A program made the position numbers and the translations under genes. The notes beneath the pieces are model-generated. The model saw nothing but the letters and a program-made list of their open reading frames with translations. It ran no database searches and had not been told where the DNA came from. 64,000 nt of DNA from Trema orientale (lineage: Eukaryota > Streptophyta > Magnoliopsida > Rosales > Cannabaceae), in assembly GCA_002914845.1 (NCBI GenBank), contig JXTC01000143.1:350380-414379 (forward strand). Reading direction: 5' to 3'. This document shows positions 45,886 through 58,553 of this stretch, one piece after another. Positions within the stretch are counted from its first letter, which is position 1, and every line of letters starts with the position of its first letter.

Positions 45886-46734
45886 ATAAGCAAAGTTAAA
45901 CGTAACAATTTTATAGGTTTTAAAGGTTCAATATATATATATATCTTAAGCATAACGATAGTTCAATGTATTACAAGAAAAAATAAAAGAAAAAACAGAC
46001 AACGAAGCTTAAACGTAAATGTAACAATTTTATATTGTTATATATCCAATGTAACAATTTTATAGATTCAATATATTATTATTAATATAAATATATAAAT
46101 AGTTAATATATTAAGATAAGGACAATTACTTAGGAATTTTTAGGAAAAAAAAAAAACTTAAACGTAACAATTTTAAAAGTTCAATAAAAATTTCTTTTTT
46201 TAAAAAAAAAAAAAGCTTAAGTGTAACAATGGTTCAATTTATTACTATAAATATAAATATTTGGGAATTAGGAAAGAAAATAAAAGCAAACTTAAAGATA
46301 ACAATTTTATAGGTTTTAAAGGTTCAATGTATTTTTAAAAAAAAAAAAAAAACTTTAAACATAACAATGGTTCAATGCATTACAGGAAAAAAAAAACAGA
46401 CAACCAATCTTAAACTTAAATGTAACAATTTTATATTATATATGTCCAATGTATTAAAATAAATATAAATTTTAAAAAAACCTTAAAAGGTAACTATTTT
46501 ATGGATTTAGTGTATTACTATAAATATAAATATATAAATAATAAATGTATTACGATAAGGATAATTATTTGGGAATTAGAAAAAAAAAAAAAACTTAAAC
46601 ATAACAATTTTAAAGGTTCAATGTAAATTTTTTTTAAATAGTAAAGTTTTATATTTATAAGCACATTATTAGTACAATTAATCTGGTACATAAAGTTTCA
46701 ATTATTAAATAAAGAAAATACTTAAATTAGGACC
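45886..46734. repeat. Degenerate local repeat array
   Basis: At least eight variants of CTTAAACGTAACAATTTTATAG followed by GGTTCAATGTATTAC occur, often separated by A-runs and by ATAAATATAAATAT. Spacing is irregular (about 60-150 bp), so the array arose by repeated duplication and decay. Confidence 0.7.
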
Positions 46735-46905
46735 AATCATTACTATTAAATTATATTTTATAATCTATATCTTAGGACCAATCATAGTAAAGAAAAATAA
46801 TAATAAGAATCATCATATCATGAAATAAATAGGGAATTTTTTAAAATAGAACAGTGATAAAAGAAACTATCAGAGTTTTTACACTTCTTCTCAGGCTTTA
46901 TATAT
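46735..46905. repeat. AT-rich repeat, copy 3 (partial)
   Basis: Matches the second half of copies 1 and 2: AGGACCAATCAT, ATCATATCATGAAA, AAGAAACTATCA and the final CAGGCTTTATATA. Confidence 0.55.
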
Positions 46906-47700
46906 ATATATAGATAGATAGATATATTTTAAACTAAGAAACAACTTGATTCTAATTATGTCTAGGTCAAGATCACTCGAGTACAAATCATTAAACTGTT
47001 AAATAAATTTGACTTAAAATTCTTAAATATAAATCTAACTATTAATAGAAATAAAATCTTCAAAATACATTCAAACAGAAACTGCAGCAGAAAACCCAAA
47101 GAAGAATTCAAATGCTTTGTTTCCCTTATTATTATTGATGATTAGGTGCACCATTATTGGGATTCTTCTCCTTAGCAACATCACTTGGAATTCCATGGAA
47201 TTTAGTACTTTGATGAAGAATTATACCCCATTAAATTACTGCCAAGAAAATACTCGGAAAATTAATGGACGTTAATTTGATAAAAGAGCTAAATTTAATA
47301 ACTTCAAGATATCGCCGATAAACATGCTCTCACCTTTCTTTCAGTTATAACCGCTGAACGAAGCTCACAATTGGCAAATCTACAACCATGAATTGCAAAT
47401 TTCGGCTTAGCTTGGAGAGAAAAGATTTTAATAATTTTATAGAATACAAAACCAAATGGTCTATTATGAGATTTTGATTTATAAATATTTTTATTCATAA
47501 AGTTGTAAGGGATATTTTCATAAATAGTAGTTTCTAAGGGAGATATTTGTGATTAATTTAGCAGTTGATTTAGATTTTTCTAGAAAATCCCAAATATAAT
47601 CTTACTAAAAGTTAAACCACTATAAAGATGAGTGAAACAAAAAAGCTAGAAGAGAATTTCACAAAGAAAACTACCAATAATTTAATCTATAATAATAACC

Positions 47701-48269
47701 GTATAAATTTAGTTGGATGACGAATATTTTAAATTTGATTAAGTAGATGTCCACGTTTTAAATTTTATAACTAAATGTCCATGTATATATATTTTTACAC
47801 TTGGTAGATATGTTTATCTACCAATTTTAGTTATTGTGCTGAAATGTACTAGGTATGTACTTTTTAATACTTGGTATACAAAGTTTTATACTTGATATAT
47901 AAGCGTATATACTGGACATTTTGCTATAACATTTGACAAAGGGACATTTACTTAAATTATGCCCAAAATTTGGTCATATTTCTATATGGCCCTACATAAA
48001 ATAATTGCGGGCCTTATAGAAACATGACTAAAATTTGGGCCCAATTTAAGTAAATATCCCTTTATCAAATGTTATAGCATATTTATATACTAAGTATAAA
48101 ATTTTATATACCAAGTACAAAAAATTATATACCCGGTACATTTCAGTACAGTATATGAAAAATTGGTAAGTGTAAAAATATATATACCTGGACATTTAGC
48201 TATAAAATTTAAAAAATGGACATCTACTTAATGAAGTATAAAATATTGGTCATCCACCTAAATTTATCA
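47701..48269. mobile_element. Foldback element in an intron of copy B
   Basis: Two arms of about 275 bp pair across a short centre near 47985. Left ATAAATTTAGTTGGATGAC, AAGTAGATGTCCA and CTATAACATTTGACAAAGG are answered by CCTTTATCAAATGTTATAG, TGGACATCTACTT and GTCATCCACCTAAATTTAT. I judge identity near 80%. Flanks (ATAATAACC / ATAATTGCA) show no perfect duplication. No coding content. Confidence 0.75.
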
Positions 48270-49211
48270 ATAATTGCAACCACATAAAGCTCAAGCACTA
48301 AAAATCAATCCCAAATAATTTGCTTGTAAATTAGAGATGGCAAAGTTTAATATTAAGGATAACAATAGGATAACTTGTACTTAATGGCATTAAAACGGTT
48401 CTAACAAATAATACGATGGGCCACATCAAGTAAGTAGTAATACGTGATTGATTAAAGAGGAAAAAAACTGCATTTTCTTTTAAATGACAAAATTAAGAAG
48501 TGAACCTAAAATTCAGTTCAATTTTTTTTACCCTTTTTAAACGATAAGCCTGCAATTTAATCAAATGAGAAATGATCAAGAATGAAATTAAAGATAGGAT
48601 TAGGAACAATTAGATTAGTACTTACTGTGTTTCACTCTTTAAAGAAGGATGGCAATCACCAACAAAAACACTCAAGGCTTGAGACAAGAATCCACTGTGG
48701 GTAACTATTGCAATCTCCTCCTCCTTTCGAGTCCCAGCCTTTACCAAAATGAAAGTTGGGTAAGTAAAACCGAAGCACTTGTCACTAACTACAAGTCTTT
48801 GTTATAATTGCTCATATGGGAATAATGCTAACTATACTTTCTTTCTTTTGTATTTTTTTTTATACTCTCTGTATCATTGCTTGACATATAAATTCTACTG
48901 TGATTTGTTATGTATATTATTGAAATATGAAACTAGATATTGTGAATCTAAATGTCAAATAGTCCGACTACAAATGCATAAAACAGATTGCATTTAGCAT
49001 TTCTCTTGCCCATAAATGTTTTATCTTAGGACAAAAAGTATTTTAATTTTCTAGAAAAAAATACTTTATGTTGGGGTTTGTATATACTCTATTTACTTCT
49101 TTCCTCTAAATAATATAGGTGAGTTATATATGAAAAATAATATTAGGAGTTAGATGAGTTATATATGAATGTTGAATGAGTTCCACACTAATCAATATTG
49201 ATCTTATTATT

Positions 49212-49352
49212 TTTTTTTTTAAAGAAAGTAGGGTTGAACTAATGATATCCACTTATTATAAATTAAATAAAAATAACTCATGCATTCTAGGAGTCGAACT
49301 CCTAACCTAATACCAAATCTCCATCTCACTCCACCCATTGAACTAGCCCTGG
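49212..49352 (-). mobile_element. tRNA-derived SINE
   Basis: On the minus strand, box A TAGTTCAATGG (49345-49335) fits TRGYNNARTGG fully. Box B AGTTCGACTCC (near 49300-49290) fits at ten of eleven positions. The element ends in an A-run (T-run at 49212-49223 on the plus strand). Confidence 0.65.
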
Positions 49353-49431
49353 TCGACTATTGATCTTATTTAACTCATTGGACCATGTGCACTAGCAGAA
49401 ATATTTGTGTTGGACCATGTGTACGTGATAT

Positions 49432-50480
49432 ATATAGGGTTTTGGACACTTATACCTATTTTTTAAAAAATATTACCAAATTTACGACCTTTTAAAAATA
49501 ATAAAAATTCTATACGATCTTTTTAGGTATTTTTCTAAATACTTTGGGATCTAAAAAATGAGTAGTATTTTAGTAAATAAGCCATCTTTTTTTAACAGGA
49601 AACTACAAAGGTTTCCTGGAAACCAATTTGGTTTCCTATTAGCGAAATGTCCTGTACGTAAGTAAATCACAGGAAACCACACAGGTTTTCTAGAAACTAG
49701 TTTGATTTCCTTTAGCAGAATTTTTTGTACATAAATAAATCACAGAAAACCACGAACATTTCTCGGAAACTATTGTGGTTTTCTTTTTGCAGACTGTCCT
49801 GTAGCTAAATAAATCATAGGATTTCCCTGAAACCATCGTGATTTCTTTTTTTACAAAATACCATGTAGCTAAGTAAATTACAGGAAACCACGAAGGTTTC
49901 CTAGAAATCATTGTGATTTCCTTTAGCAGAATGCCTTGTAGCTAAGTAAATCATAGAAAAGCAAGAAGGTTTCTTGAAAACCATTTTGGTTTTTATTTTA
50001 CAAAATACCTTGTAGCTAAGTAAATCATAGGAAATCATAAAAATTTCCTAGAAACTAATTTGATTTCTTAGAAATCAGATTAGTTTCTCTAGTTAGTTTT
50101 TTGTTACTAACTAAATTAGTAATTAATTACTAGATTAATTTCTAGTTACAAGTAGAACCAATTTGGTTCTTGCTTTTAAGAGTAGTCGATAGTAATTTAA
50201 AAAAAATATCAAAAAACTAAATTAGTTTCTTAGAAACCAAATTGATTACTCAGAAACCATATTGGTTTCTCAAGTTAGTTTCTTGTTACTAACCAAATTA
50301 GTAACCAACTATTAGATTAGTTTCTGGTTACCTAGTAGAAACTAATTGATTTTTGGTTTCAAGAGTATCAAGTAATCATTTCTTTAAATAAAAAAATAGT
50401 AATTATTTGGTTTCTCATTACTAATCAAATTAATAACCAAAAAAAAAAAAAGTAACCCGATTAGTTTCTCAAGTTACACC
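49432..50480. repeat. Hairpin-rich tandem array, ~73-bp unit, and related repeats
   Basis: From about 49590 to 50060, some six units of about 73 bp share GTAGCTAAGTAAATCATAGG followed by AAACCACGAAGGTTTCC and GAAACCATTGTGATTTCC. GGAAACC and GGTTTCC alternate, so each unit folds on itself. Unit starts (AAGTAAATC) recur near 49660, 49732, 49807, 49871, 49944 and 50018. To about 50480 the repeats degrade into AAACCAAATTGGTTTCT-type palindromes. The left border (GGGTTTTGGACACTTATACC) resembles the end of the MITE at 62362. Confidence 0.7.
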
Positions 50481-50529
50481 AAATTGGTTTTAATATTAAT
50501 TGGTAAATGATTTTCGGCAATCACAGTGC

Positions 50530-50910
50530 TAACTAAAGAAGCGTAAATAATAGATTGAAAAAAAAAAGACAAAAAAAAAAAAGACAAAGGCTAAAAAGAA
50601 AAGAGTAGTAAGATTCATTGTGAAAGAAAAAAACTTTAAAATGGGAAAATAAAAAAAAATAAAGCAAATAAAAAAAAAAGAAGATAAGGTGAAGCTCATG
50701 AAATTCAATAGTAGATTGAAAGTGGAAAAAAAAAACTTTAAAGACAATAAAGATTACAAAAAAAAAAAAAAAAAAAAAAAAAAGCTCAATACGAAAAAAA
50801 AGAAGAAAAAAAAAACTTTAAAGATGACAGAGATTATTTATAAAAAAAAAAAAAAAAAAAAGATTAATACGAAAAAAAGGGAAAAATGGGTTTTAATAAA
50901 TGAATTTTAG
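50530..50910. repeat. A-rich low-complexity tract
   Basis: Long A-runs broken by AAGAC, CTTTAAAGA and AATACGAAAA. A unit of about 100 bp (ACTTTAAAGA...A-run...AATACGAAAAAAA) appears twice. Apparent open frames here are lysine or phenylalanine runs without meaning. Confidence 0.75.
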
Positions 50911-50962
50911 AAAAATATGAATAAAGGAAAATAAATGAAAAACACATATAATAGATAAATTG

Positions 50963-51035
50963 AGGATAAGGGGATTTGAACCCAAGTCTGGGTTATAGGC
51001 CAATTATAGCATAACTGCTAGACCAACTTCTGTTT
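50963..51035 (-). other. tRNA-like sequence
   Basis: The minus strand has box B GGGTTCAAATCCC (50983-50971) and an A-box-like GGTCTAGCAGTTAT (51024-51011) at tRNA-like spacing. The arms do not fold into a convincing cloverleaf, so this is more likely a SINE head or tRNA pseudogene than a working tRNA gene. Confidence 0.4.
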
Positions 51036-51039
51036 CAAA

Positions 51040-52560
51040 GTTATTTATGCAACTTTACAATAAATAAAGTTTTCCTGGGCATGGGTGACTGCACACATGT
51101 AATGTGGTCTGGGTCACCTAAGTTGGTGACCGTGCGTATAATATATAGTCCAAGCACTCTAGATAGGGTACCGTAAGTCAGAGCACCCTGAAGGGATACC
51201 GTAAGTCCGTCGGCCGCGTAAGTGCAATAATACATACAATACTACATGGATGACAAGAATGAGAATATGTATTATTTTTCACAAAATCATAAAATAGACC
51301 ATGCAGTGTTTTTAATCAATCAAGTTTAGTTCTCAAAACTAAATTCTCATTCAATTTGAATTTCATAAAAATTTCAGCAATATAACAACCGTTTTCATCA
51401 AAACTAGTAAAATCCAATTCCTAGAGAAAATATTTCTAAAATAAGATATTTGGCATACCAATTAGTGTGACATGCCTCCCAATCAGTTTAATATCAAATC
51501 TGCTTCAAAATCTATATGTAAACACATTTTTGCAAAATATTTCACGAAATTGCATATTTATTCAAAATATATAAAATCACAATTAAACTAAATTTAGAAT
51601 TAAGAAATTGAATCCCTACCTCAAACGAGTGACTAGACTATACTACGATGCTATGGAGCGTGTTTGGTGTCGTTTGGGGATTGTTCGGAGGGTCGTGGGT
51701 CGTTTTCGAACCCTCAATCGCTCGCTTTGAAATGTCATTTTTCCAACGGAGCCTCAATTTGAAAAACAAACCTCACCACTGAATTTCTAACACCCAAATT
51801 AGCTAGATTAGATATATAACTTGACCAATTCGAGATCAGACAGAAACCCGACCCCATGATACGTAAAACGAGGCGAAATCAGTACCGTCCGATCTCATTT
51901 TTTGTGTCCATCATCAAACATAGTCAATATATATATATATATCTCATTTTTCATATTTTCATGAGTACATTACAAATATAAAGTTTATTTAACGATCTAA
52001 TAATCGAATTAAAATGTCAACTCTTAAACCTAAAAGCTCAAAATTGTTCAAAAATGGCAAAATTCAATCTGGACAATATTGAGTTAAGATATTTATACTA
52101 TGATATTCCTCATGTCGAGAGGAATCAGAGGAGACCAAGATCGTGACTTGAGACTATCGGAATCGGTGCCAGTGATGACTTTTCTCCGCTGCTATATTTT
52201 GTTTCTCGCTGGCGGCAGGGGCCTTTGATGGCCACAAAATTCCGGTGGCAAGCTCTTGGGATGACCCTGGTTGGATGCTGTGTGGTGGTGCTGCATTTCG
52301 ACGACCGAAGGATCCCCAACGGTGAGCTGCAGTGGCTGCCAGCGTTTTCGAAGAGAGAGAATAGAGAGATTGGGTGGGGAACAGAGAGAAAGAGCTGAGT
52401 ATTTTGGGCTTGGCCACGTGGCACCCATTAAATGGGTACCAGAATTTGCTCTTAGGTCCCTAATTCCAGATTTGGATGATCTAAGTCCCTCAATTTTACA
52501 AAATAACTTATGGTTTCAACTTCTTCTTTCAATTAAGTCCAAATTCGAATTTTATTATTA
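51040..52560 (-). other. GC-richer block, possible LTR remnant
   Basis: The composition departs from the surrounding AT-rich DNA. It contains GGTACCGTAAGTCAGAGCAC / GGATACCGTAAGTCCG duplications (near 51167-51210) and a 52120-52440 stretch with GGCGGCAGGGGCC and GGCCACGTGGCACCC. This style resembles long LTRs of plant gypsy elements. I could not find paired LTRs, PBS or polypurine tract. The short open frames at 52125-52428 overlap in several frames and are not convincing. Confidence 0.35.
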
Positions 52561-52945
52561 TTAATGATCAAAAGACGTCATTATTTTTTAAAAATCCGTA
52601 CTCCATATCATTTTTCCATATTATATAAACACACGCACGAGCCTTTGGGCCTTTTTCATATATTTTTCCTTTTGTTTTTCTTAACCTTGATTATTAATTT
52701 AAAATTTTATTGTCTTTATTATTTGATTATTCTGTTTCTCCAGGAGGTAAAAGAAAGAAATTACCAGTTCAAAAACTTGAGCCCTCTAGCCGCGAGTTCC
52801 TCGTTGGTCTCTCTAACATCGGGCTTCCACAATATATCTTCCTCATTTTCTATCTATACAAAATTTGAACGGATAATCAAAAAATTGATTAACTGCTAGG
52901 ATATTAAATTAATTAGTCTAAATATTTAATTAGCAACCAATTAAC

Positions 52946-53367
52946 AACATGAAGATAAAGAACTAACAAAAAAGCTCACCACTGAAAAATCAATGGCAGG
53001 AAAAAGGAGTTGGTACTCGCTAACACTTCTCTTGTCGCATGGATGAACTCCCTAAAATAGATAATGAGTCCACACAAAAAGACTGATATATATAGTGAAA
53101 ATTAGGCCTTATATGATATTTATAACTAATATATAATTGGTAACTGGTAAGTAACTAACATGAAGATAAAGAACTAACAAAAAAGCTCACCACTGAAAAA
53201 TCAATGGCAGGAAAAAGGAGTTGGTACTCGCTAACACTTCTCTTGTCGCATGGATGAACTCCCTAAAATAGATAATGAGTCCACACAAAAAGACTGATAT
53301 ATATAGTGAAAATTAGGCCTTATATGATATTTATAACTAATATATAATTGGTAACTGGTAAGTAACT
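52946..53367. repeat. Perfect 211-bp tandem duplication carrying a mutase exon
   Basis: The 211-bp segment starting AACATGAAGATAAAGAAC at 52946 is repeated at 53157 without any difference that I can see. Each copy holds a whole 72-nt exon (GVHPCDKRSVSEY...) with its donor (CAGTG|GTGAGC) and acceptor (TTTTAG|GG). The extra exon would add 24 residues in frame. Confidence 0.92.
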
Positions 53368-53369
53368 AG

Positions 53370-53549
53370 TAACTGGTAACCAGTTATCAGAAAATGTTAA
53401 CTAATAACCATTTAACAAATGGTATTTTGTTAAAAAAATTTTAAAAAGTGATATTTTTATAATAAAAATCATACGGGAATTGGAAAAAAGCTTACCTCCG
53501 TAATTTTGTAATTTTTTTTAGTTTTTAAAGGTAAAAGTGTTAGAAACTC
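53370..53549. repeat. MITE remnant related to 62957-63350
   Basis: GTAACTGGTAACCAGTTATC, AAAAGTGATATTTTT, CTCCGTAATTTTGTAATT and the end GTAAAAGTGTTAGAAACTC follow the order seen at 63110-63350. The left end is not visible; the duplication above may have consumed it. Confidence 0.55.
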
Positions 53550-54359
53550 ATATGTATATGAGTAAAAATTGGAATATCAAAATCTTGAACAAAAAACTTA
53601 TACCAATGATGTGGCATCATTTTTAGCCACATAACTTTAAAAGGGGTGATCTCACTTTCAAAAAAGAAGCGGTTGAAATGAATGTCACTTCATATGATGT
53701 AAGTTTTTTGTATAAGGTATTAGTGTCCTTAAGTTTTTGGTGTAAGGTATTATTGTCCTTAATATTACTATATATATATATAAGGGGAATGAGAAGAGTA
53801 GGGATTTTTTTTTATTCTCTATCGATAAAGAGATTAATTTTGACATTTAAGTTTCAATATAATGGTTACAATTAAATAAATTAGAACAAATTCCAATATG
53901 AATTAAATGATAGCACTTATTTTTTTAATCGTTAAATTGAAAATCTAATGGTCAAAATTAAATTCTATCTTATAGGTAATTAAAAAAATCGCTATTGTGC
54001 TAGTTTCCATATATAATACATGCTTATATATATGTTGAAGTAAAAAAAAAAAAAAAAAAATAGAAGACAAATTAATTCGGGTTATCTCAATTAGTATACC
54101 ATAATAACCATTTTAATATAGAGATTTCGAGTTCAAATAATTCATCGATGTTTTTGTCAAAAGAAAAATCAAACTTTCACGACTTACCAAACGTTCTCGG
54201 CAAAGCTCCACAGCTATAAATGGTGGGGAATTCAGACTCGTAGTTGCTGGACGGCCGCTATTGCCAACATTTTCCACCATGAGACGAGGAGCTTCATGTA
54301 CACTCACTTCGTCCTTGCGTGCTTCACCACCAAACACTCCCACTGCTGTTTGCATGGTC

Positions 54360-56157
54360 CTGTAAATTACGTTATGTTGTCATATTATTGGCCGCAATGT
54401 GTTAAGTACAGATTCAGTCCATATATTATACTGTAGTCGCGTCTATATTATTGTTGAGACGAAAGATTCCAAAAATCAAAATAAAATATTACAATCAAAA
54501 TTTTGAATAAATAAAAGCATATGATTAAGTTTAGAACAATTTTATATCCAAAAAAAAAAAGTTTAGAACAATTTCCAACAGTTAATTTTATGGCATTACG
54601 TTTATTCAGCAATTTGATTAAAATATAAAAAGAAATAAAAACAATTATAGTAATGCTTTTAAAAAAAAAAAGAAAAAAAAAACTTTTTAAAACTTAGATG
54701 GCTGAATATAGTAGTTTTTATATTGGGTATATATATATATATCAATTAGTTTTTATACTGGAAATATCACTGATATATTCGGCCATGTTTAGTGATTAAT
54801 GATAAAAGTAGTGTCAAATTCAATCATTTTGCATAAAAGCCCTAAGAAAAAATTAGAAGCCACGTCTGCCGGATCAAAGTAAATTTCCCGAACCAACATA
54901 GGGAATGTTAAATGCACATTTTTTTACATTCTCAGTCTCATAATTACTTGATATGTGAATTCAATTATGATTTATTATTTATTAAAATATGAAAATGGAT
55001 AGTATAATTCACGTATCGAGTAGTGAAATTATGAGAGCGTAAAAGAGAGGAATTTATAAAAAATATTTGGAGGGTTAAAAGAGGTTAAGGTGGTCTGGGG
55101 ACTGGATTTCACAGTCCAACGAATTACTTATAAAAACATGAGTTGTTTGTGTTAGTTTTAGTGTGCGATGTACAATTGAATGTTTGTAGTTCCTAGTTCA
55201 TACCCTTGGTCAAGGTAAAAAGAAAATTGATCATACTCCGAAAAGTAAACATGGCGGCATATACCACATATTATAAATTGAGGGGATATTGAGAAGAAAA
55301 TTAACTAATGTCGAAAAACGTCAAAGTTTAGAATGAGCAACTGATATATCTTTAGGAACATGCTTAATTAATATATTTGACCATCGCTTTTTATAGGATG
55401 TGTACATAAATCTTCAATTTTAAATAGAAACATGATAACAAACTTGACAATTTATAACTAATAATGTGGTTTCTCAGGTGACCGTTTGTTCACAAAAATA
55501 GTAACAAATTCAGTTATATTGCAATGCATCATTTAGGATATTTAGGGTGTAGCGTTACTTATTATAGCATCGGGAGATGATTTAACAGTATGAAAGACAC
55601 AGATAAAATCACAAAATTACATAAATTAAACTTTCACGTTTCAAATCTCTACAAATTTGTACCTTGTGTGTACAACTATGGTGATTTGTGTTAACTCATG
55701 TTTTAAGTTATTTTCAATAGATTTTTTGTGCTAGTCAATAAAATTAAGATACCCTCAATTCTGATTACGTGTTTAGTGAGAAATTTGTTAGTCAATCTAT
55801 ATGCAGAAGATACAAATTTGCAGAGATCTAAATATGAAGGTATAATTTTGCATAAACCAAAAGACATAATTAAATTTACAGAAAGACTACACTTCAGGTA
55901 TTTTTTTATGGATAAACCCCCTCTCCCCTTTTTTATAAGAAAGAAAAATTGACAAGCTTGTTGCCTAAGGAAAATTTTAGACAAAATAACAATTGAAATG
56001 CTTAATTGAATTACCCAAAATATAGGTTTTCTAAAACTGAAAAAAAAATGAAAAATGAATACCCTCGTATAATTTATGCAATTTTACCAAAACAGAAGTG
56101 TATAAATAAGTAGTAAACCTTCCAGAAGGACTTAAGTAGTACATACCATGCACGTAC
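54360..56157. other. Intron of copy B, AT-rich
   Basis: No further gene or element could be supported. Short open frames on both strands (for example 55703-55984) lack recognisable features. Confidence 0.5.
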
Positions 56158-56237
56158 CTTAGGAGACAAGAAGTGACGACTAAATCTATTCTTTTGGAAA
56201 TTCCAGAAGCTTGAACGTGCTTGCGCAGATTATCAAC

Positions 56238-58445
56238 CTATTATTGTTGAACGAAATTTGATTAGTTATTTTATAACACTTATATGATTATTCGCCTTAT
56301 ATTTGGGATTTTTTTATAAATAGTTGTTCTAATTTGTCATATAACAGCTAAATAAATATATTTAGAAATATACTAGTTTTTGAGTTTTTACCCACAAAAA
56401 AAAAAAAAGAAAACAAACTATTATGATTTTAGACCTGAACATTTAGTGGACAAAACTCAACCAGTTGCGAAACTCAACCAATCAAATATCAATTCTCAAC
56501 CAGTTAGTAGACCAAACATCAACCAATTACTTGAAAAAACTCATAAACATCAACCAATTTGGAAAAACCTTGGAACTGATGTGAAACTCTACAATAAAAG
56601 TTTTTACAAACCGAAAAATTGAAGAAAAATACCGCTAAAAGTAAAACCCACATTCTACTGGGTCTAGTTTCCTTAGGTAATAAGCCCATTCCAAGACAAA
56701 ATATCTTCTAGGACTAGTTTTTGAAAATAATTTTTTTCTAGAACTAGTAATTCTTATTATTAGTGAACATAATAAAAATTACTAGCACTAGAACAATCAT
56801 TCTGAAAAGTAGTGTCCTTTACTTTTATAGCCTTACGAAAGCAAAAGCTCTAAAATTTTTATTTTGGTCAGGGGTAGTGGATTTTTGTCACAGCCCTGTT
56901 TGTTCTCCCATCTTTTAGAAATGCTATACTAGAAGAGCAGGGTTAAAACTCAAAATCAACCAAGAAAACCAATATAAACCCTTCATATAGAGAAATGATT
57001 TATGATTTTTACTGTCGTAGTCGCAACAAAAATAAGGGGTCGCAATTTTTGCTTCATAGCAATAAAAATTTTCTTTTCTCTAAAAAAAATAAAAAATAAG
57101 GGGTCACAAAACCCACAAAAAAAAAAAAAAAAGTACTGCTGATTGCAAAATTTTCAAAATGTAAAAATGAGAAAATAAAAAGAGGTGCTCTACCAATAGC
57201 CAAATTTGCAGAAGTTCTAGACCAATGACATTTTACCTCATTTGGCCCATTAAATCACTATAGCTCCCAAATAGACAATTGCAAAGAGGAATATATAGAG
57301 CTATGGAAACCGTAAGGCTAACTATCCATGGTATGATCAAAACAACTTAGTTTACACCCTTCCAATGTTTTTGAGAGTTGATTGTGTTCATCGTATGAAA
57401 AAAAATCTAATGAAACTTTGGAATTAGTAGGTGGGGAGAGAAAACTTTTAATTATAACGAAGGGTACCACCGAGTAGGATAGCATAGTGGTAAGGTATAC
57501 TCTGGATGGGTTCGTAGTCACGAGTTTGAGTAGTGGGTGACCCTACCTTAAATGTACAGGTTTTTTTTTCTTACCAACCCACTACTTGATATAAAGTGTG
57601 TGGGATCATACCCCCACATATCCTTATTCCTAGCAATATTCAGTAGAGTTGAGGTGAAGAGCTCCTCTCCTGCGGGGTAAGGCCCACCATTTAGGGCTTT
57701 GAGCGAAGATTCATGTCAATATTTGGGAGATCCTTATGGTAACATCCAAGAGTAATATGCAACATGTTGTTCATCTCTCTTCCTGGCTTCTTTTCAACCG
57801 AAAAAAAAAAATAATGGGGGATTTTCTTTGAATTAAGGAGGATAAGGTTATAAAACTTAAGAAATTTGAATTTTTCAAAAATTATTTTTAGAAAAAGCGT
57901 AAGGAGAGTAAATAAGTGTGTAGCAATAGACTCAGCCTATGATCAATAGTCTTACTTCAATGAAACTTTTGTTTTCCCTAGTATGCCCTTTTGTTTTTCG
58001 AAAATTAACGGCTCACAAATCTTTATTCATTAAAAGGAGATGAAAATGGGAAATTGAAGTTTGGGTAAGTTAAAACGTTATTCACAAATTGGGTTTTTCA
58101 TCTTTGAATGGCTGAATAGCAGTCAAAGCACATTTTCCTCGATTTGAAGCTCGGATTTGCATCCGCCATGTCAGTCAAAATGAAGAAAAGAATAAAAGAA
58201 AAATAGGGGAAAAAAGTGATTATTTTGCAAAAGAGATGTTGGGGAAGTTCGTTCGGCTGATTTTCTCCTAAAAACTAGTCCCAAGTCCTATTTTTGTCCA
58301 TTTCCCCAAGGACTATGCACTATCCTCTGACACTGCTAAACAGTGATAGTAGAGAATAATACACAAGAACGTTGTCAATTTATAAAGATGAAGATCATGT
58401 ACAGTCAAATTGTTTATGTGGGTCAAATAGAGATGCATGTGATAC
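56238..58445. other. Intron of copy B containing a SINE
   Basis: AT-rich, apart from the SINE candidate at 57475-57812. No coding exon of the mutase family was found here. Confidence 0.5.
57475..57812 (+). mobile_element. tRNA-derived SINE candidate, ~330 bp
   Basis: Box A TAGCATAGTGG (57480-57490) is a perfect TRGYNNARTGG match. Box B at 57522-57532 (GAGTTTGAGTA) has drifted. A unique body follows (GTGTGTGGGATCATACCCCC, GGGTAAGGCCCACC), then an A-run at 57802-57811. Target duplications were not identified. Confidence 0.5.
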
Positions 58446-58553
58446 CTGCTTCCAGCACAAAGGGCTAAGTTGTGCATCAAAATATTCATAAGATGATAGC
58501 GCATCGTGGTGTTTTTCACTTGCGACATTGTGAATCCCCTGAGCATGTCTCAC

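Larger units (their letters stand above)
47132..58553 (-). pseudogene. Phosphoglycerate-mutase-like protein, copy B (disrupted)
   Basis: Exon segments on the minus strand: 58553-58446 (VRHAQGIHNVASEKHHDALS, catalytic RH intact), 56237-56158 (VDNLRKHVQASGISKRIDLV), 54359-54188 (TMQTAVGVFGGEARKDEVSV...FIAVELCRERL), 53262-53191 and 53051-52980 (identical copies, GVHPCDKRSVSEYQLLFPAI), 52853-52765 (DILWKPDVRETNEELAARGL), 48738-48626 (EEEIAIVTHSGFLSQALSVF), 47379-47334 (FANCELRSAVITERK) and 47238-47132 (TKFHGIPSDVAKEK). No first exon matching copy A's 10824-10753 was found upstream. Lesions: one base is missing at the start of the THSGF exon (CTGGGACTC against CTGTGGACA in A), exon 47379-47334 is one base longer than in A, and the last exon has lost part of the YPGKIP block. 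The introns carry foldback elements and SINEs. Probably a pseudogene; the fold-defining motifs are better preserved than in copy A. Confidence 0.88.

Noticed and set aside
50529..50910. Phe-rich and Lys-rich open frames
   Set aside because: Translations of poly-A/poly-T tracts.
50963..51035. Functional tRNA gene
   Set aside because: Box A and B are present but the arms do not pair into a cloverleaf and no clear anticodon loop can be placed.
52125..52428. Three overlapping minus-strand open frames of 78-99 codons
   Set aside because: They overlap each other in three frames within a GC-rich block, with no motif and no splice logic. More likely composition.
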